Position numbers and translations under genes: made by a program. The notes beneath the pieces are model-generated. The model saw only the letters and a program-made list of their open reading frames with translations, ran no database searches and was not told the DNA's origin. This document shows, one piece after another, positions 1-5,356 of a stretch of 5,441 bases of DNA. Position 1 is the first letter of the stretch; every line of letters begins with the position of its first letter. The stretch comes from an uncultured Prevotella sp. (GTDB lineage: Bacteria; Bacteroidota; Bacteroidia; Bacteroidales; Bacteroidaceae). The stretch lies in contig CAKQFW010000138.1 in NCBI GenBank assembly GCA_934230965.1, positions 1 to 5,441 of the forward strand. The letters run 5' to 3'.

Positions 1-513
1 GCCGACAACGAAAACCTCTGCTTCCGTAAGAACAACAAACTGTGGGCGAGTGGTGTTGAAGAGTATGCTGCTCAGCCTCTGCCCGTATACCATTTCGTTC
101 TGCAGCTGGAACCTGCTAAGGTTGTAGGTAAGGTTACTGATAACGAGGGTGTGGCTATTGCTAATGCAAACATCACACTGAAGAGCGACGACGTTGAATA
201 TTATGCTACTACTGCTGAGGATGGTACCTACAGCGTAGACGTTATTCAGTCTGCTCTCACCTATAAGGCTACTGCCGTAAGCGGCGAGTTTATGGTTACA
301 GCCGATGAGGATGTGGTATTCGGAAGCGAAACCAGCAAGACTGTTGACTTTGTTCTGCCGTTTGCTACTGGCATCAACACTGTAGCTCCTGCTGCCAGCG
401 CTGCTAACACTAAGGTGTATAGCATTGAGGGTATTAAGGTAAGCGACAAGGGCCTGAAGGGCTTGAAGCCCGGCCTGTATATTGTTAATGGTAAGAAAGT
501 GGTGGTGAAATAA
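1..513 (+). CDS. Partial secreted/surface protein with carboxypeptidase-regulatory-like domain and C-terminal sorting tail
   Basis: The frame is open from the first base to the TAA at 511-513, so this is the 3' end of a longer gene (170 visible codons). A GTG at 151 is only an internal valine codon, because the same frame reads through upstream without a stop. Visible residues 41-120 (starting VVGKVTDNEGVAIANANITL) have the G-x-V-T-D-x-x-G-x-x-(I/L)-x-x-A-x-(I/V)-x-(L/I) pattern and later EDGTYSV of carboxypeptidase-regulatory-like beta-sandwiches. The last ~35 residues (TKVYSIEGIKV, then GLKPGLYIVNGKKVVVK) match the style of Bacteroidetes C-terminal sorting tails, which direct type IX secretion or are relics of it. 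Residues 1-40 are not recognised. The product is probably exported and surface-attached. The catalytic or binding part, if any, lies upstream of the window, so the protein's specific job cannot be stated. Confidence 0.85.
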   Translation, partial: ADNENLCFRKNNKLWASGVEEYAAQPLPVYHFVLQLEPAKVVGKVTDNEGVAIANANITLKSDDVEYYATTAEDGTYSVDVIQSALTYKATAVSGEFMVTADEDVVFGSETSKTVDFVLPFATGINTVAPAASAANTKVYSIEGIKVSDKGLKGLKPGLYIVNGKKVVVK

Positions 514-540
514 CATCGCATAACACATTTCTAAAATAAT

Positions 541-590
541 GAAAGCTCTTGTGAGTGGTCAACAGCCGCTCGCGAGAGCTTTCTTGCTTT
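541..590 (+). terminator. Intrinsic terminator of the first gene
   Basis: Positions 541-559 pair with 565-583 in an uninterrupted 19-bp stem. The outer 9 bp, GAAAGCTCT/AGAGCTTTC, are perfect and the inner part contains four G.T wobbles. The loop is CAACA, and the stem is followed by TTGCTTT. It starts 27 bases after the TAA of the upstream gene, the expected place for a rho-independent terminator. Its position before the promoter at ~710 suggests that the next gene is a separate transcription unit. Confidence 0.85.
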
Positions 591-682
591 ATGATATAAA
601 TGTAAGTAATAATATTGTATAAATATCACATATTCGCGTAATAGAAGAAAAATATTAAACAAAACGTAAGAAATATTGATAT

Positions 683-717
683 TTTGGTGTTGATTTGAAA
701 ATAGTTTGCTATATTTG
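683..717 (+). promoter_or_regulatory. Bacteroidetes-type promoter of the large surface protein gene
   Basis: TATATTTG at 710-717 is an exact match to the Bacteroidetes -7 consensus TAnnTTTG. The -33 element is less clear. TTTG at 683-686 gives a 23-bp spacer, and GTTG at 689-692 gives 17 bp. Transcription would begin near 722-725, leaving a short A/T-rich leader of about 17-20 bases before the ATG at 742, with no Shine-Dalgarno motif. Both the short leader and the missing Shine-Dalgarno are common in this phylum. Confidence 0.65.
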
Positions 718-741
718 CAACGAGATATTTAAACATTGCTT

Positions 742-3700
742 ATGATAAAAACTAATTTATACACCAAGGTGGCGTTGGCTGTCTTGGCACAGGCTCTGCC
801 ATTCTCTGCCTCTGCCCAATTAGCTCAACCCGATACCATCTATAAACAAACATTTGATGATGCTGCCAGCTTCATGACCATGACATTGGTAGATGCCGAT
901 AAGAACGGTAAACAATGGGAGTTTAGTCAAGATGGATACAAGAAAGGTTATGCGCAAGCGCTACATAACTTCGACTTCGATTCAGACAACTGGCTCATCA
1001 CTCCCGACCTGAACCTTGAGGGTGGCCGTATGTATATTCTCGATTATAAGGCATACGGTAATGGCTATTTCTCATCCGAGATGATATCGCAGTATATGAA
1101 TGTGGCTTTCGGTCGTGGACCTAAGCCCGATTCTTATACGGTGGTAAGCACCGACAAAGAGATTAAGCCTGGCACAACCTTTCGCAACTATCGCCTATAT
1201 ATAAAGGTGAAAGAGAGTGCCGACGATTATCGCGTGGGCTTTGAAGATGTGAGCTATGCCGACTCGTATATACTAAGAGTCGACGACATCTTCCTCGTAA
1301 AGGGATGTTTGCTCGAAGCACCCGACAGCGTGTCGGCCTTTACAGCCACGGCTGCAGAAAAAGGAGTGGCCAGCGCAACCTTAAACTTTACAGCGCCCAC
1401 CCTCACGGCCGATGGGCAACCGCTGGGTGCGCTTAGTAAGGTGTCGGTGTATCGCGATGGCACACTTATCAAGGTGTTTACGGCTCCAGCCGCTGGCGCT
1501 GCGCTTAGCTTTACCGACACGCGTGCCCTTGATGGCTACAATACCTATCAAGTAGTGGCCACAAACGCTTCGGGCGACGGTATCGTAACCGCGCGTACCG
1601 TGTATGTGGGTGTAGATGTGCCGGCTGCACCCAGCAATGTACAGTCGACCGACCTCGGAGACAAGATGCATCTTGAATGGACTGCCCCCACAAAGGGTAA
1701 GAACGGTTTCTACATCGACCCCGCTAAGCTTACTTATAATGTATATGCAGTGAGCGGATGGTCGAACGTTGAACAGGTGGCGCGCAATATCTCGGGCACC
1801 AGCATCGACTTTGATAATAACTTCACGGGAGCGCAACATTCGGCTAAGTTCCGCATCACGGCACAAAACTCTGCTGGCGAAGGTGCTCATGCCGACGCCC
1901 CCGAACTGATATTGGGCACAAACTATACTTTGCCCTTTACCGAGACCTTTACGGGCGGAAAGACGCAAACCTATTGGTGGAAAGATGCCTCGTCTTATTA
2001 TAACTTCTCTATCATATCGAAAGAGGTTGAACCAGGCGTGCCTTATGATGGCTATGACGACAGCTCGTATGCCACCTTCTATCCCATGGAGATGGATGAA
2101 GACAACTGTTGGGCTTCGTATAACACAGGCAAGATTTCGCTCAAAGGCACCACTAAGCCTACTTTGAAGTTTGGCTATCGTTTTGATGTTAAGGGCATAC
2201 TTTTGTTTAAAGTATTGGTAAAAGTGCCTGGTAAAGACGATGCAGAGGTATTTAGCGCCGAGCGCGAAGAGGGGGCTACAGGATGGCACAGCGCCAAGGT
2301 TGACCTCTCGAAATACGTCAACGAGCCTTACGTGATATTGAAGTTCTGGGGCAAGGGCGCTGATGGAAACTACATCGACTTTGACAATGTGAGCATCAGC
2401 GATGGCGACTTTGATACCGACCTAGCTGCCGATCTCACCGCACGCGCAACGGCAGTGGCGGGCGAAACGATTACGGTGAGCGCACGCGTGGCCAACTATG
2501 GCACGAAGACCATGCACAACTATGACGTGCAGCTGCTGAACGATGGCAAGCCTGTAAATGGTGTTGTGCTATCGGTAGATGGCGAAGAACAAACCAGTCA
2601 TACGGTGACAAAGGCGCTGAAGGCAATGTCGTCTGAGACAATAGGCATGACGTTCCGCTTGCCTTCTGATGCGACGAAGGCTACGTTGAGTGTAAAGGTG
2701 ACAGCTGAGGGCGACCAGAACGCTTCTAACAATGTGAGCGCCGAGCGCATGGTAACCTTGCAACCCTCAACCCTAACCACTGCCACAGCGCTGAAGGCTA
2801 CAAAGGGCGACGGACAGGTTACGCTGAACTGGGTGGCACCTGAGGTGAAGAACACCATGGTGACCGACGACTTTGAAAGCTATAAGGCCTTTGATACTTC
2901 GGCGGCCAACATCGATTATTATAACATAGGCCCGTGGCGTATGTTTGATGGCGACCAAAGTTATACACAGGGCATACCTTATGCTAAGGTGGATGATACG
3001 GGCGTATCTACTAATTATATAGTGGCCTATCCTGGCAACATACAAGAGGATGCCTTCGCATGGATGGTGTTTGCTCCCGCACAAACCACGCCAAACGTTG
3101 AAGAACTGTATACCAGCGGACAGTTTGCACCGCATAGCGGAAAGCAATATCTCATGGCGGCCACCGCTACCGACCCCGCTACTTCCTCTACCACCAGCGA
3201 CGACTGGCTGATTTCGCCCTTGCTTTCGGGCGACGCACAGAAGTTGCAGTTCTATGCAGCAAGTCCATCGTCATGGGGCGAAAGCTTTGAGATATATTTC
3301 TCAACCAATAGCAACGACGTTGAAGACTTCACCTTGCTGAAGCGTGACGTATCGGCAACAAACCGTGATGGCTGGCAGCTGCATGAGTATGACTTGCCCG
3401 AAAATACTAAGTATTTTGCTGTGCGCTACTGCTCAGACAATTTGTTTATGATGCTGCTCGACGATATTAGCTATACCACGGGCGATGGCACGCTTACGGG
3501 CTATAATGTGTATCGCGATGGCCAGTGGATAGACAATGTGGCTGCCACGGCTACATCATACACCGATGCTACGGCGGGCGAAACCGACCACGCTTACACC
3601 ATAACGGCTCTGTATAGCCGTGGCGAGTCGGCACATAGCAATGTGGCTGGCACATCAGCTGGCATCAGTACTATAGAGACCGCCAACGAGGGCGCTACTG

Positions 3701-3804
3701 CCGTGTATGACCTTGAGGGTCGTCGTGTGCCTAACACCGCTCAAAAGGGCGTCTTCGTGGTGCGCAAAGCGTCAGGAAAGACGCTTAAAATGGTGAAGAA
3801 ATAA
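742..3804 (+). CDS. Modular secreted adhesin-like protein: choice-of-anchor J / FnIII / CARDB-like domains with C-terminal sorting tail
   Basis: The gene encodes 1020 residues. I chose the ATG at 742 over the in-frame TTG at 736 because it directly precedes a signal peptide (K3/K9, hydrophobic VALAVLAQALPF, probable cut after ASA at residue 25). Domains by approximate residue: jelly roll 1, 31-188 (SDNWLITP at 81-88, closing VDDIFLV); FnIII, 193-292 (VYRDGTLI, YQVVATNASGDG); FnIII, 294-391; jelly roll 2, 394-555 (WW at 412-413, closing YIDFDNVSIS); CARDB-like, 558-673 (VSARVANYGTKT, ending ASNNVS); FnIII first half, ~675-705 (VTLNWVAP); jelly roll 3, ~706-913 (SDDWLISP at 819-826, closing LLDDISY); FnIII second half, ~916-970 (GYNVYRDGQW); sorting tail, ~987-1020 (VYDLEGRRV, GVFVV, KMVKK). 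The (D/N)WL(I)(T/S)P and (V/L/F)D(D/N) signatures are typical of choice-of-anchor J / cleaved-adhesin jelly rolls, which occur in gingipain haemagglutinin regions. No protease or glycosidase catalytic site was recognised. The likely role is binding of host or dietary ligands, or adhesion at the cell surface after type IX-like export. The architecture is confident and the ligand is unknown. Confidence 0.9.
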   Translation: MIKTNLYTKVALAVLAQALPFSASAQLAQPDTIYKQTFDDAASFMTMTLVDADKNGKQWEFSQDGYKKGYAQALHNFDFDSDNWLITPDLNLEGGRMYILDYKAYGNGYFSSEMISQYMNVAFGRGPKPDSYTVVSTDKEIKPGTTFRNYRLYIKVKESADDYRVGFEDVSYADSYILRVDDIFLVKGCLLEAPDSVSAFTATAAEKGVASATLNFTAPTLTADGQPLGALSKVSVYRDGTLIKVFTAPAAGAALSFTDTRALDGYNTYQVVATNASGDGIVTARTVYVGVDVPAAPSNVQSTDLGDKMHLEWTAPTKGKNGFYIDPAKLTYNVYAVSGWSNVEQVARNISGTSIDFDNNFTGAQHSAKFRITAQNSAGEGAHADAPELILGTNYTLPFTETFTGGKTQTYWWKDASSYYNFSIISKEVEPGVPYDGYDDSSYATFYPMEMDEDNCWASYNTGKISLKGTTKPTLKFGYRFDVKGILLFKVLVKVPGKDDAEVFSAEREEGATGWHSAKVDLSKYVNEPYVILKFWGKGADGNYIDFDNVSISDGDFDTDLAADLTARATAVAGETITVSARVANYGTKTMHNYDVQLLNDGKPVNGVVLSVDGEEQTSHTVTKALKAMSSETIGMTFRLPSDATKATLSVKVTAEGDQNASNNVSAERMVTLQPSTLTTATALKATKGDGQVTLNWVAPEVKNTMVTDDFESYKAFDTSAANIDYYNIGPWRMFDGDQSYTQGIPYAKVDDTGVSTNYIVAYPGNIQEDAFAWMVFAPAQTTPNVEELYTSGQFAPHSGKQYLMAATATDPATSSTTSDDWLISPLLSGDAQKLQFYAASPSSWGESFEIYFSTNSNDVEDFTLLKRDVSATNRDGWQLHEYDLPENTKYFAVRYCSDNLFMMLLDDISYTTGDGTLTGYNVYRDGQWIDNVAATATSYTDATAGETDHAYTITALYSRGESAHSNVAGTSAGISTIETANEGATAVYDLEGRRVPNTAQKGVFVVRKASGKTLKMVKK

Positions 3805-3809
3805 TTGTC

Positions 3810-3944
3810 CTTGTTTTGACAATAACGAAAGTCTTGTTTTGACAATAATGAAAGTCTTGTTTTGACAATAACCAATGTTCAGACTTGATAATAACGAATG
3901 TCTTGATGATAATAATGATTGTCATTTACTAAGACAATAACGAT
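3810..3944. repeat. Degenerate 23-bp tandem repeat array
   Basis: Three consecutive 23-bp units lie at 3810-3832, 3833-3855 and 3856-3878. Each begins CTTGTTTTGACAATAA; relative to unit 1 they differ by one and two bases. Shortened, more divergent units follow at 3881-3901 and 3902-3922 (CTTGATAATAACGAATGT, CTTGATGATAATAATGATTGT-like), and a last fragment GACAATAACGATA lies at 3933-3944. The bases around the stop codon (AATAATTGTC) already resemble a unit end, so the array abuts or even includes the end of the upstream gene. ATTGTC at 3918-3923 and GACAAT at 3933-3938 can pair. There are no unique spacers, so it is not a CRISPR array. Confidence 0.85.
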
Positions 3945-4002
3945 ATATTTCTCTGTTTTGGCGATAGGGAAATAATAACTCTCTCTTTATTTAATATGAT
4001 AA

Positions 4003-4060
4003 GTAGAGGAAGAACCCGCTGAGGCGTCAGCACCAGGTTCTTCCTCTTATTTATGTTTGT
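4003..4060 (+). terminator. Intrinsic terminator downstream of the large surface protein gene
   Basis: AGAGGAAGAACC (4005-4016) pairs perfectly with GGTTCTTCCTCT (4036-4047), a 12-bp stem. A second hairpin sits inside the loop: GCTGA (4018-4022) pairs with TCAGC (4027-4031) around GGCG. A T-rich run, TATTTATGTTTGTTT, follows. It lies 200 bases after the stop codon of the large gene, so the 23-bp repeat array would be transcribed in its 3' untranslated region. The nested inner hairpin is less usual than a plain loop. Confidence 0.75.
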
Positions 4061-4220
4061 TTGAACAATGTTTAAAGAAGCACCGATGTTTGAACAATGT
4101 TTAAAGAAGTACCGATGTTTGAACAATGTTTAAAGAAGCACCGATGTTTGAACAATGTTTAAAGAAGCACCGAAGCTTGAACATTGTTTAAAGAAGCACC
4201 GATGTTTGAACAATGTTTGG
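4058..4220. repeat. 29-bp tandem repeat array, five full copies plus a partial sixth
   Basis: Units lie at 4058-4086, 4087-4115, 4116-4144, 4145-4173 and 4174-4202, and a partial copy at 4203-4218 breaks off into unrelated sequence. Each begins TGTTTGAACAATGTTTAAAG and ends AAGCACCGA. Units 1, 3 and 4 are identical, unit 2 has one change (AAGTACCGA), and unit 5 has changes at its start (AGC for TGT) and in its centre (AAT to ATT). Each unit contains a near-palindrome, TTTGAAC-AAT-GTTTAAA, that can form a 7-bp hairpin with one G.T pair. The period is not a multiple of three and there are no spacers, so neither protein repeats nor CRISPR fits. Confidence 0.95.
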
Positions 4221-4297
4221 GGCTGTTTCTTTCTCTGGCTCAGATAATATTGTTGTGTTTTTAATAATTTAATAATATATTATTGCGAGTTTTTATT

Positions 4298-4379
4298 TTA
4301 TCTAAACGGATGCGCCCTCCAAGTAGGACGGTGGTCTCCGTGCCCCGTCCTCCAGCAACCAACGTTTCTAAATAGATAA
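4298..4379. ncRNA. Candidate structured RNA (GC-rich foldable island), strand undetermined
   Basis: A GC-rich block of about 55 bases (4308-4362) stands out in surrounding AT-rich DNA. It contains the 7-bp stem AGGACGG (4325-4331) / CCGTCCT (4345-4351), extendable by GG/CC after a one-base bulge. The outer ends can pair: TTATCT (4298-4303) with AGATAA (4374-4379), and AAACG (4304-4308) with CGTTT (4363-4367), leaving a six-base bulge. This gives a closed folded element of ~82 bases. I do not recognise it as a known RNA family or riboswitch, and no gene starts just downstream on either strand. It could be a small RNA, a DNA-level structure or the remnant of one. Confidence 0.35.
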
Positions 4380-4407
4380 CCTCACATATTTATTGTTTAT
4401 GTGCTTA

Positions 4408-4436
4408 ATCACCCAGGTTTATCGGGTGATCTATTG
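4408..4436 (+). terminator. Terminator-like hairpin
   Basis: ATCACCC (4408-4414) pairs perfectly with GGGTGAT (4424-4430) around a nine-base loop, followed by CTATTGTTTGT. The stem is short and the tail is only moderately T-rich. If a transcript from the GC-rich island at 4298-4379 runs on the plus strand, this hairpin is in the right place to end it. It may also be an unrelated hairpin. Confidence 0.35.
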
Positions 4437-4485
4437 TTTGTCTCGGCTGCCCTGGAAAGCGTTATGTTTAGAGGATATATATAAT

Positions 4486-4514
4486 AAAAAAAGGATACTA
4501 TCAAGATAGTATCC
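4486..4514 (-). terminator. Strong minus-strand intrinsic terminator
   Basis: GGATACTATC (4493-4502) and GATAGTATCC (4505-4514) form a perfect 10-bp inverted repeat separated by AA. On the minus strand the stem is followed directly by seven T residues (complement of 4486-4492) and more A/T. On the plus strand only ATTTTG follows, so the minus direction is favoured. No protein gene on the minus strand leads into it, but the tRNA-like 3' end at 4523-4541 lies eight bases upstream in that direction, as expected for the terminator of a tRNA gene. Confidence 0.7.
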
Positions 4515-4522
4515 ATTTTGCT

Positions 4523-4541
4523 TGGTGATCCGCTTGGAATT
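4523..4541 (-). other. Candidate attachment site: tRNA 3'-end remnant
   Basis: Read on the minus strand this is AATTCCAAGCGGATCACCA. It has the layout of a tRNA 3' end: the last bases of a T-loop (AAT), a T-stem strand (TCCAA), a seven-base acceptor strand (GCGGATC), a discriminator A and CCA. The rest of the tRNA is missing. The bases beyond it (from 4542 on) do not form a T-loop (no TTCGA), and no matching acceptor 5' strand GATCCGC follows within 100 bases on the minus strand. A tRNA 3' end followed by an intact terminator, with the tRNA body replaced by foreign sequence, is the usual scar of an integrative element at the end away from the intact tRNA. The call rests on pattern recognition of 19 bases and could be chance. 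Confidence 0.4.
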
Positions 4542-4645
4542 CCTCTGTATCGTAAAAGAAAAACACTCATAATCAGCGACATATCACTGCTTTACAAGAA
4601 TTATTCTTTAATTTCATGTTGAAAGAAAATAGACTTTTTTCAGCG

Positions 4646-4665
4646 TGTAACGCACTTGTAACGCA
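4646..4665. repeat. Two 9-bp direct repeats 11 bp apart
   Basis: TGTAACGCA occurs at 4646-4654 and again at 4657-4665. The spacing of 11 bp is about one helical turn, which places both copies on the same face of the DNA, as for paired protein-binding sites such as recombinase arm-type sites or iterons. They lie about 105 bases from the tRNA-like end, a distance consistent with arm sites flanking an integrase core. The protein that would bind them is not in the window. Confidence 0.6.
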
Positions 4666-4666
4666 T

Positions 4667-4802
4667 TTTATCTATCTACCTGTCTATATTAGGTTTATTC
4701 AGACCTAACAATGATTTAAAAGATCTCTGCATTTCACGATTACCATGTACTTTCTTATACCTTTCTGTACTCTCGTGAAATGTTAAATAGTAGATAGATA
4801 GA
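4667..4802. repeat. Nested inverted repeats able to form a three-way structure
   Basis: The outer arms TATCTATCTA (4669-4678) and TAGATAGATA (4791-4800) are perfectly complementary over 10 bp. Inside them are two separate hairpins. The first is TTAGGTTT (4689-4696) with AGACCTAA (4701-4708), 8 bp including one G.T pair, around ATTC. The second is CATTTCACGA (4730-4739) with TCGTGAAATG (4773-4782), 10 bp and perfect, around a 33-base loop that itself carries GTAC at 4747-4750 and 4767-4770. Three ordered inverted repeats in 136 bases suggest a folded RNA, a cruciform or a multi-site protein-binding region. Function unknown. Confidence 0.65.
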
Positions 4803-4846
4803 CACTATTAAAAGCGAAATCAAAAAATTCTTAGCTACAAATCGTC

Positions 4847-4854
4847 TAATTTTG
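4847..4854 (+). promoter_or_regulatory. Promoter-like -7 box upstream of the small gene pair
   Basis: TAATTTTG is an exact match to the Bacteroidetes -7 consensus TAnnTTTG. No TTTG is found at the proper -33 distance (4819-4829 reads as A-rich sequence), so support is partial. If used, transcription would start near 4860 and give a leader of about 200 bases before the ATG at 5066. Confidence 0.35.
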
Positions 4855-4863
4855 CCGACGCAA

Positions 4864-4875
4864 TTCATCGATGAA
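4864..4875. promoter_or_regulatory. Perfect 12-bp palindrome, possible operator
   Basis: TTCATCGATGAA reads the same on both strands. It lies 10-21 bases past the promoter-like TAATTTTG box, over the expected transcription start, a place where a dimeric repressor could act. The second small gene at the window end seems to encode a helix-turn-helix protein, which would be an obvious candidate binder, but nothing directly links the two. Confidence 0.3.
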
Positions 4876-4939
4876 AAGACAGGCTAAAAAATCTGAGGAT
4901 GTGTATTGTTCGTGAATAAACTACCTCTAAATAACACTA

Positions 4940-4947
4940 CAAAGATA
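4940..4947 (-). promoter_or_regulatory. Minus-strand promoter-like box
   Basis: On the minus strand this reads TATCTTTG, an exact TAnnTTTG match. A TTTG at the -33 distance is not present. Transcription would run leftward through the inverted repeats toward the tRNA-like end, where there is no protein gene, so it would have to make an untranslated RNA. An eight-base match with four fixed positions beyond TA is expected by chance in AT-rich DNA, hence the low confidence. Confidence 0.25.
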
Positions 4948-5065
4948 AGCATTTTCTGTAACATATAGAAGAGAAAATCGTATTTTAACTTTTAGATAGT
5001 TATAGGAGTTACCCGACAAACACGCATACCTTGGAGCCTAAGTAAAACTATTAGAACGAAAAAAA

Positions 5066-5356
5066 ATGACAATAGAAAAAGTCACAAGCATCATCGAATG
5101 GGTGCGGAAAACCAATGAAGGAGATGTGAAGTATGCCTCCTTTCCGAGAAGTCGGGCACACGCTGTCCGCTGCACGGTATCTAACTACAACCAAGCGTTT
5201 GGTATTGACCGAGGTATCTTCATACACTTCCACTTTTGTTATGACGAAGAGGTTGCTGTAATTGTCGCTGTTTCATTGGATGAAAGGGAAATCACTAAAA
5301 ATACAGAGCATGAATACGAATGGAGAGAACAAATCGAGAAGCCTTACAATCGCTGA
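5066..5356 (+). CDS. Small hypothetical protein (96 aa)
   Basis: The ATG at 5066 follows an A-rich stretch (GAACGAAAAAAA), the usual Bacteroidetes start context without Shine-Dalgarno; the TGA ends at 5356. The product is 96 residues, soluble-looking, with no signal peptide or membrane segment. It starts with a helix-like segment (residues 1-15, MTIEKVTSIIEWVRK), followed by a central part with alternating hydrophobic residues suggesting beta strands (GIFIHFHF, VAVIVAVSL at about residues 51-74) and a highly charged tail (EREITKNTEHEYEWREQIEK). I do not recognise the family. It overlaps the next gene by 47 bp if that gene begins at 5310, so the two are probably co-transcribed and translationally coupled. 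Its place just inside a possible integrative element suggests an accessory function, but no role can be assigned. Confidence 0.65.
   Translation: MTIEKVTSIIEWVRKTNEGDVKYASFPRSRAHAVRCTVSNYNQAFGIDRGIFIHFHFCYDEEVAVIVAVSLDEREITKNTEHEYEWREQIEKPYNR

Larger units (their letters stand above)
3805..5065. other. 1.26-kb gene-poor, structure-rich intergenic region
   Basis: No convincing protein gene lies here. The longest open frame, 65 codons on the minus strand at 3929-4126, runs through the repeats and the terminator and has no protein character. The region is AT-rich and holds two tandem repeat arrays, several hairpins, a GC-rich foldable island, a tRNA-like 3' end, direct and inverted repeats, and promoter-like boxes, each listed separately. 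Nothing was recognised in 4221-4297, 4431-4485, 4542-4645 or 4948-5065 beyond AT-rich sequence, including a 14-bp palindrome AATAATATATTATT at 4271-4284. Confidence 0.7.

Noticed and set aside
151..513. GTG at 151 as a true gene start
   Set aside because: The same frame is open back to base 1 and the residues before it belong to the same beta-sandwich domain, so the gene begins upstream of the window.
1381..2289. 302-codon minus-strand open frame opposite the surface protein gene
   Set aside because: It is a shadow of the strongly supported plus-strand gene; its translation is rich in Arg, His and Cys with no domain pattern.
4052..4059. TATGTTTG as a promoter -7 box
   Set aside because: It is formed by the T-rich tail of the terminator and the first 29-bp repeat, with no gene downstream on the plus strand for 1 kb; likely a chance match.
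3929..4126. 65-codon minus-strand open frame across the repeats
   Set aside because: It is composed of translated 29-bp repeats and terminator sequence, has no protein-like composition, and the repeat period is not a multiple of three.
4058..4220. CRISPR array
   Set aside because: The 29-bp unit length is CRISPR-like, but units follow one another with no spacers and no cas genes are visible.
4271..4284. 14-bp palindrome AATAATATATTATT
   Set aside because: It consists only of A and T in very AT-rich DNA, where such palindromes arise easily.
4523..4600. Intact tRNA gene on the minus strand
   Set aside because: Only the 3' 19 bases look tRNA-like; there is no T-loop TTCGA, no anticodon arm, and no matching acceptor 5' strand within tRNA distance.
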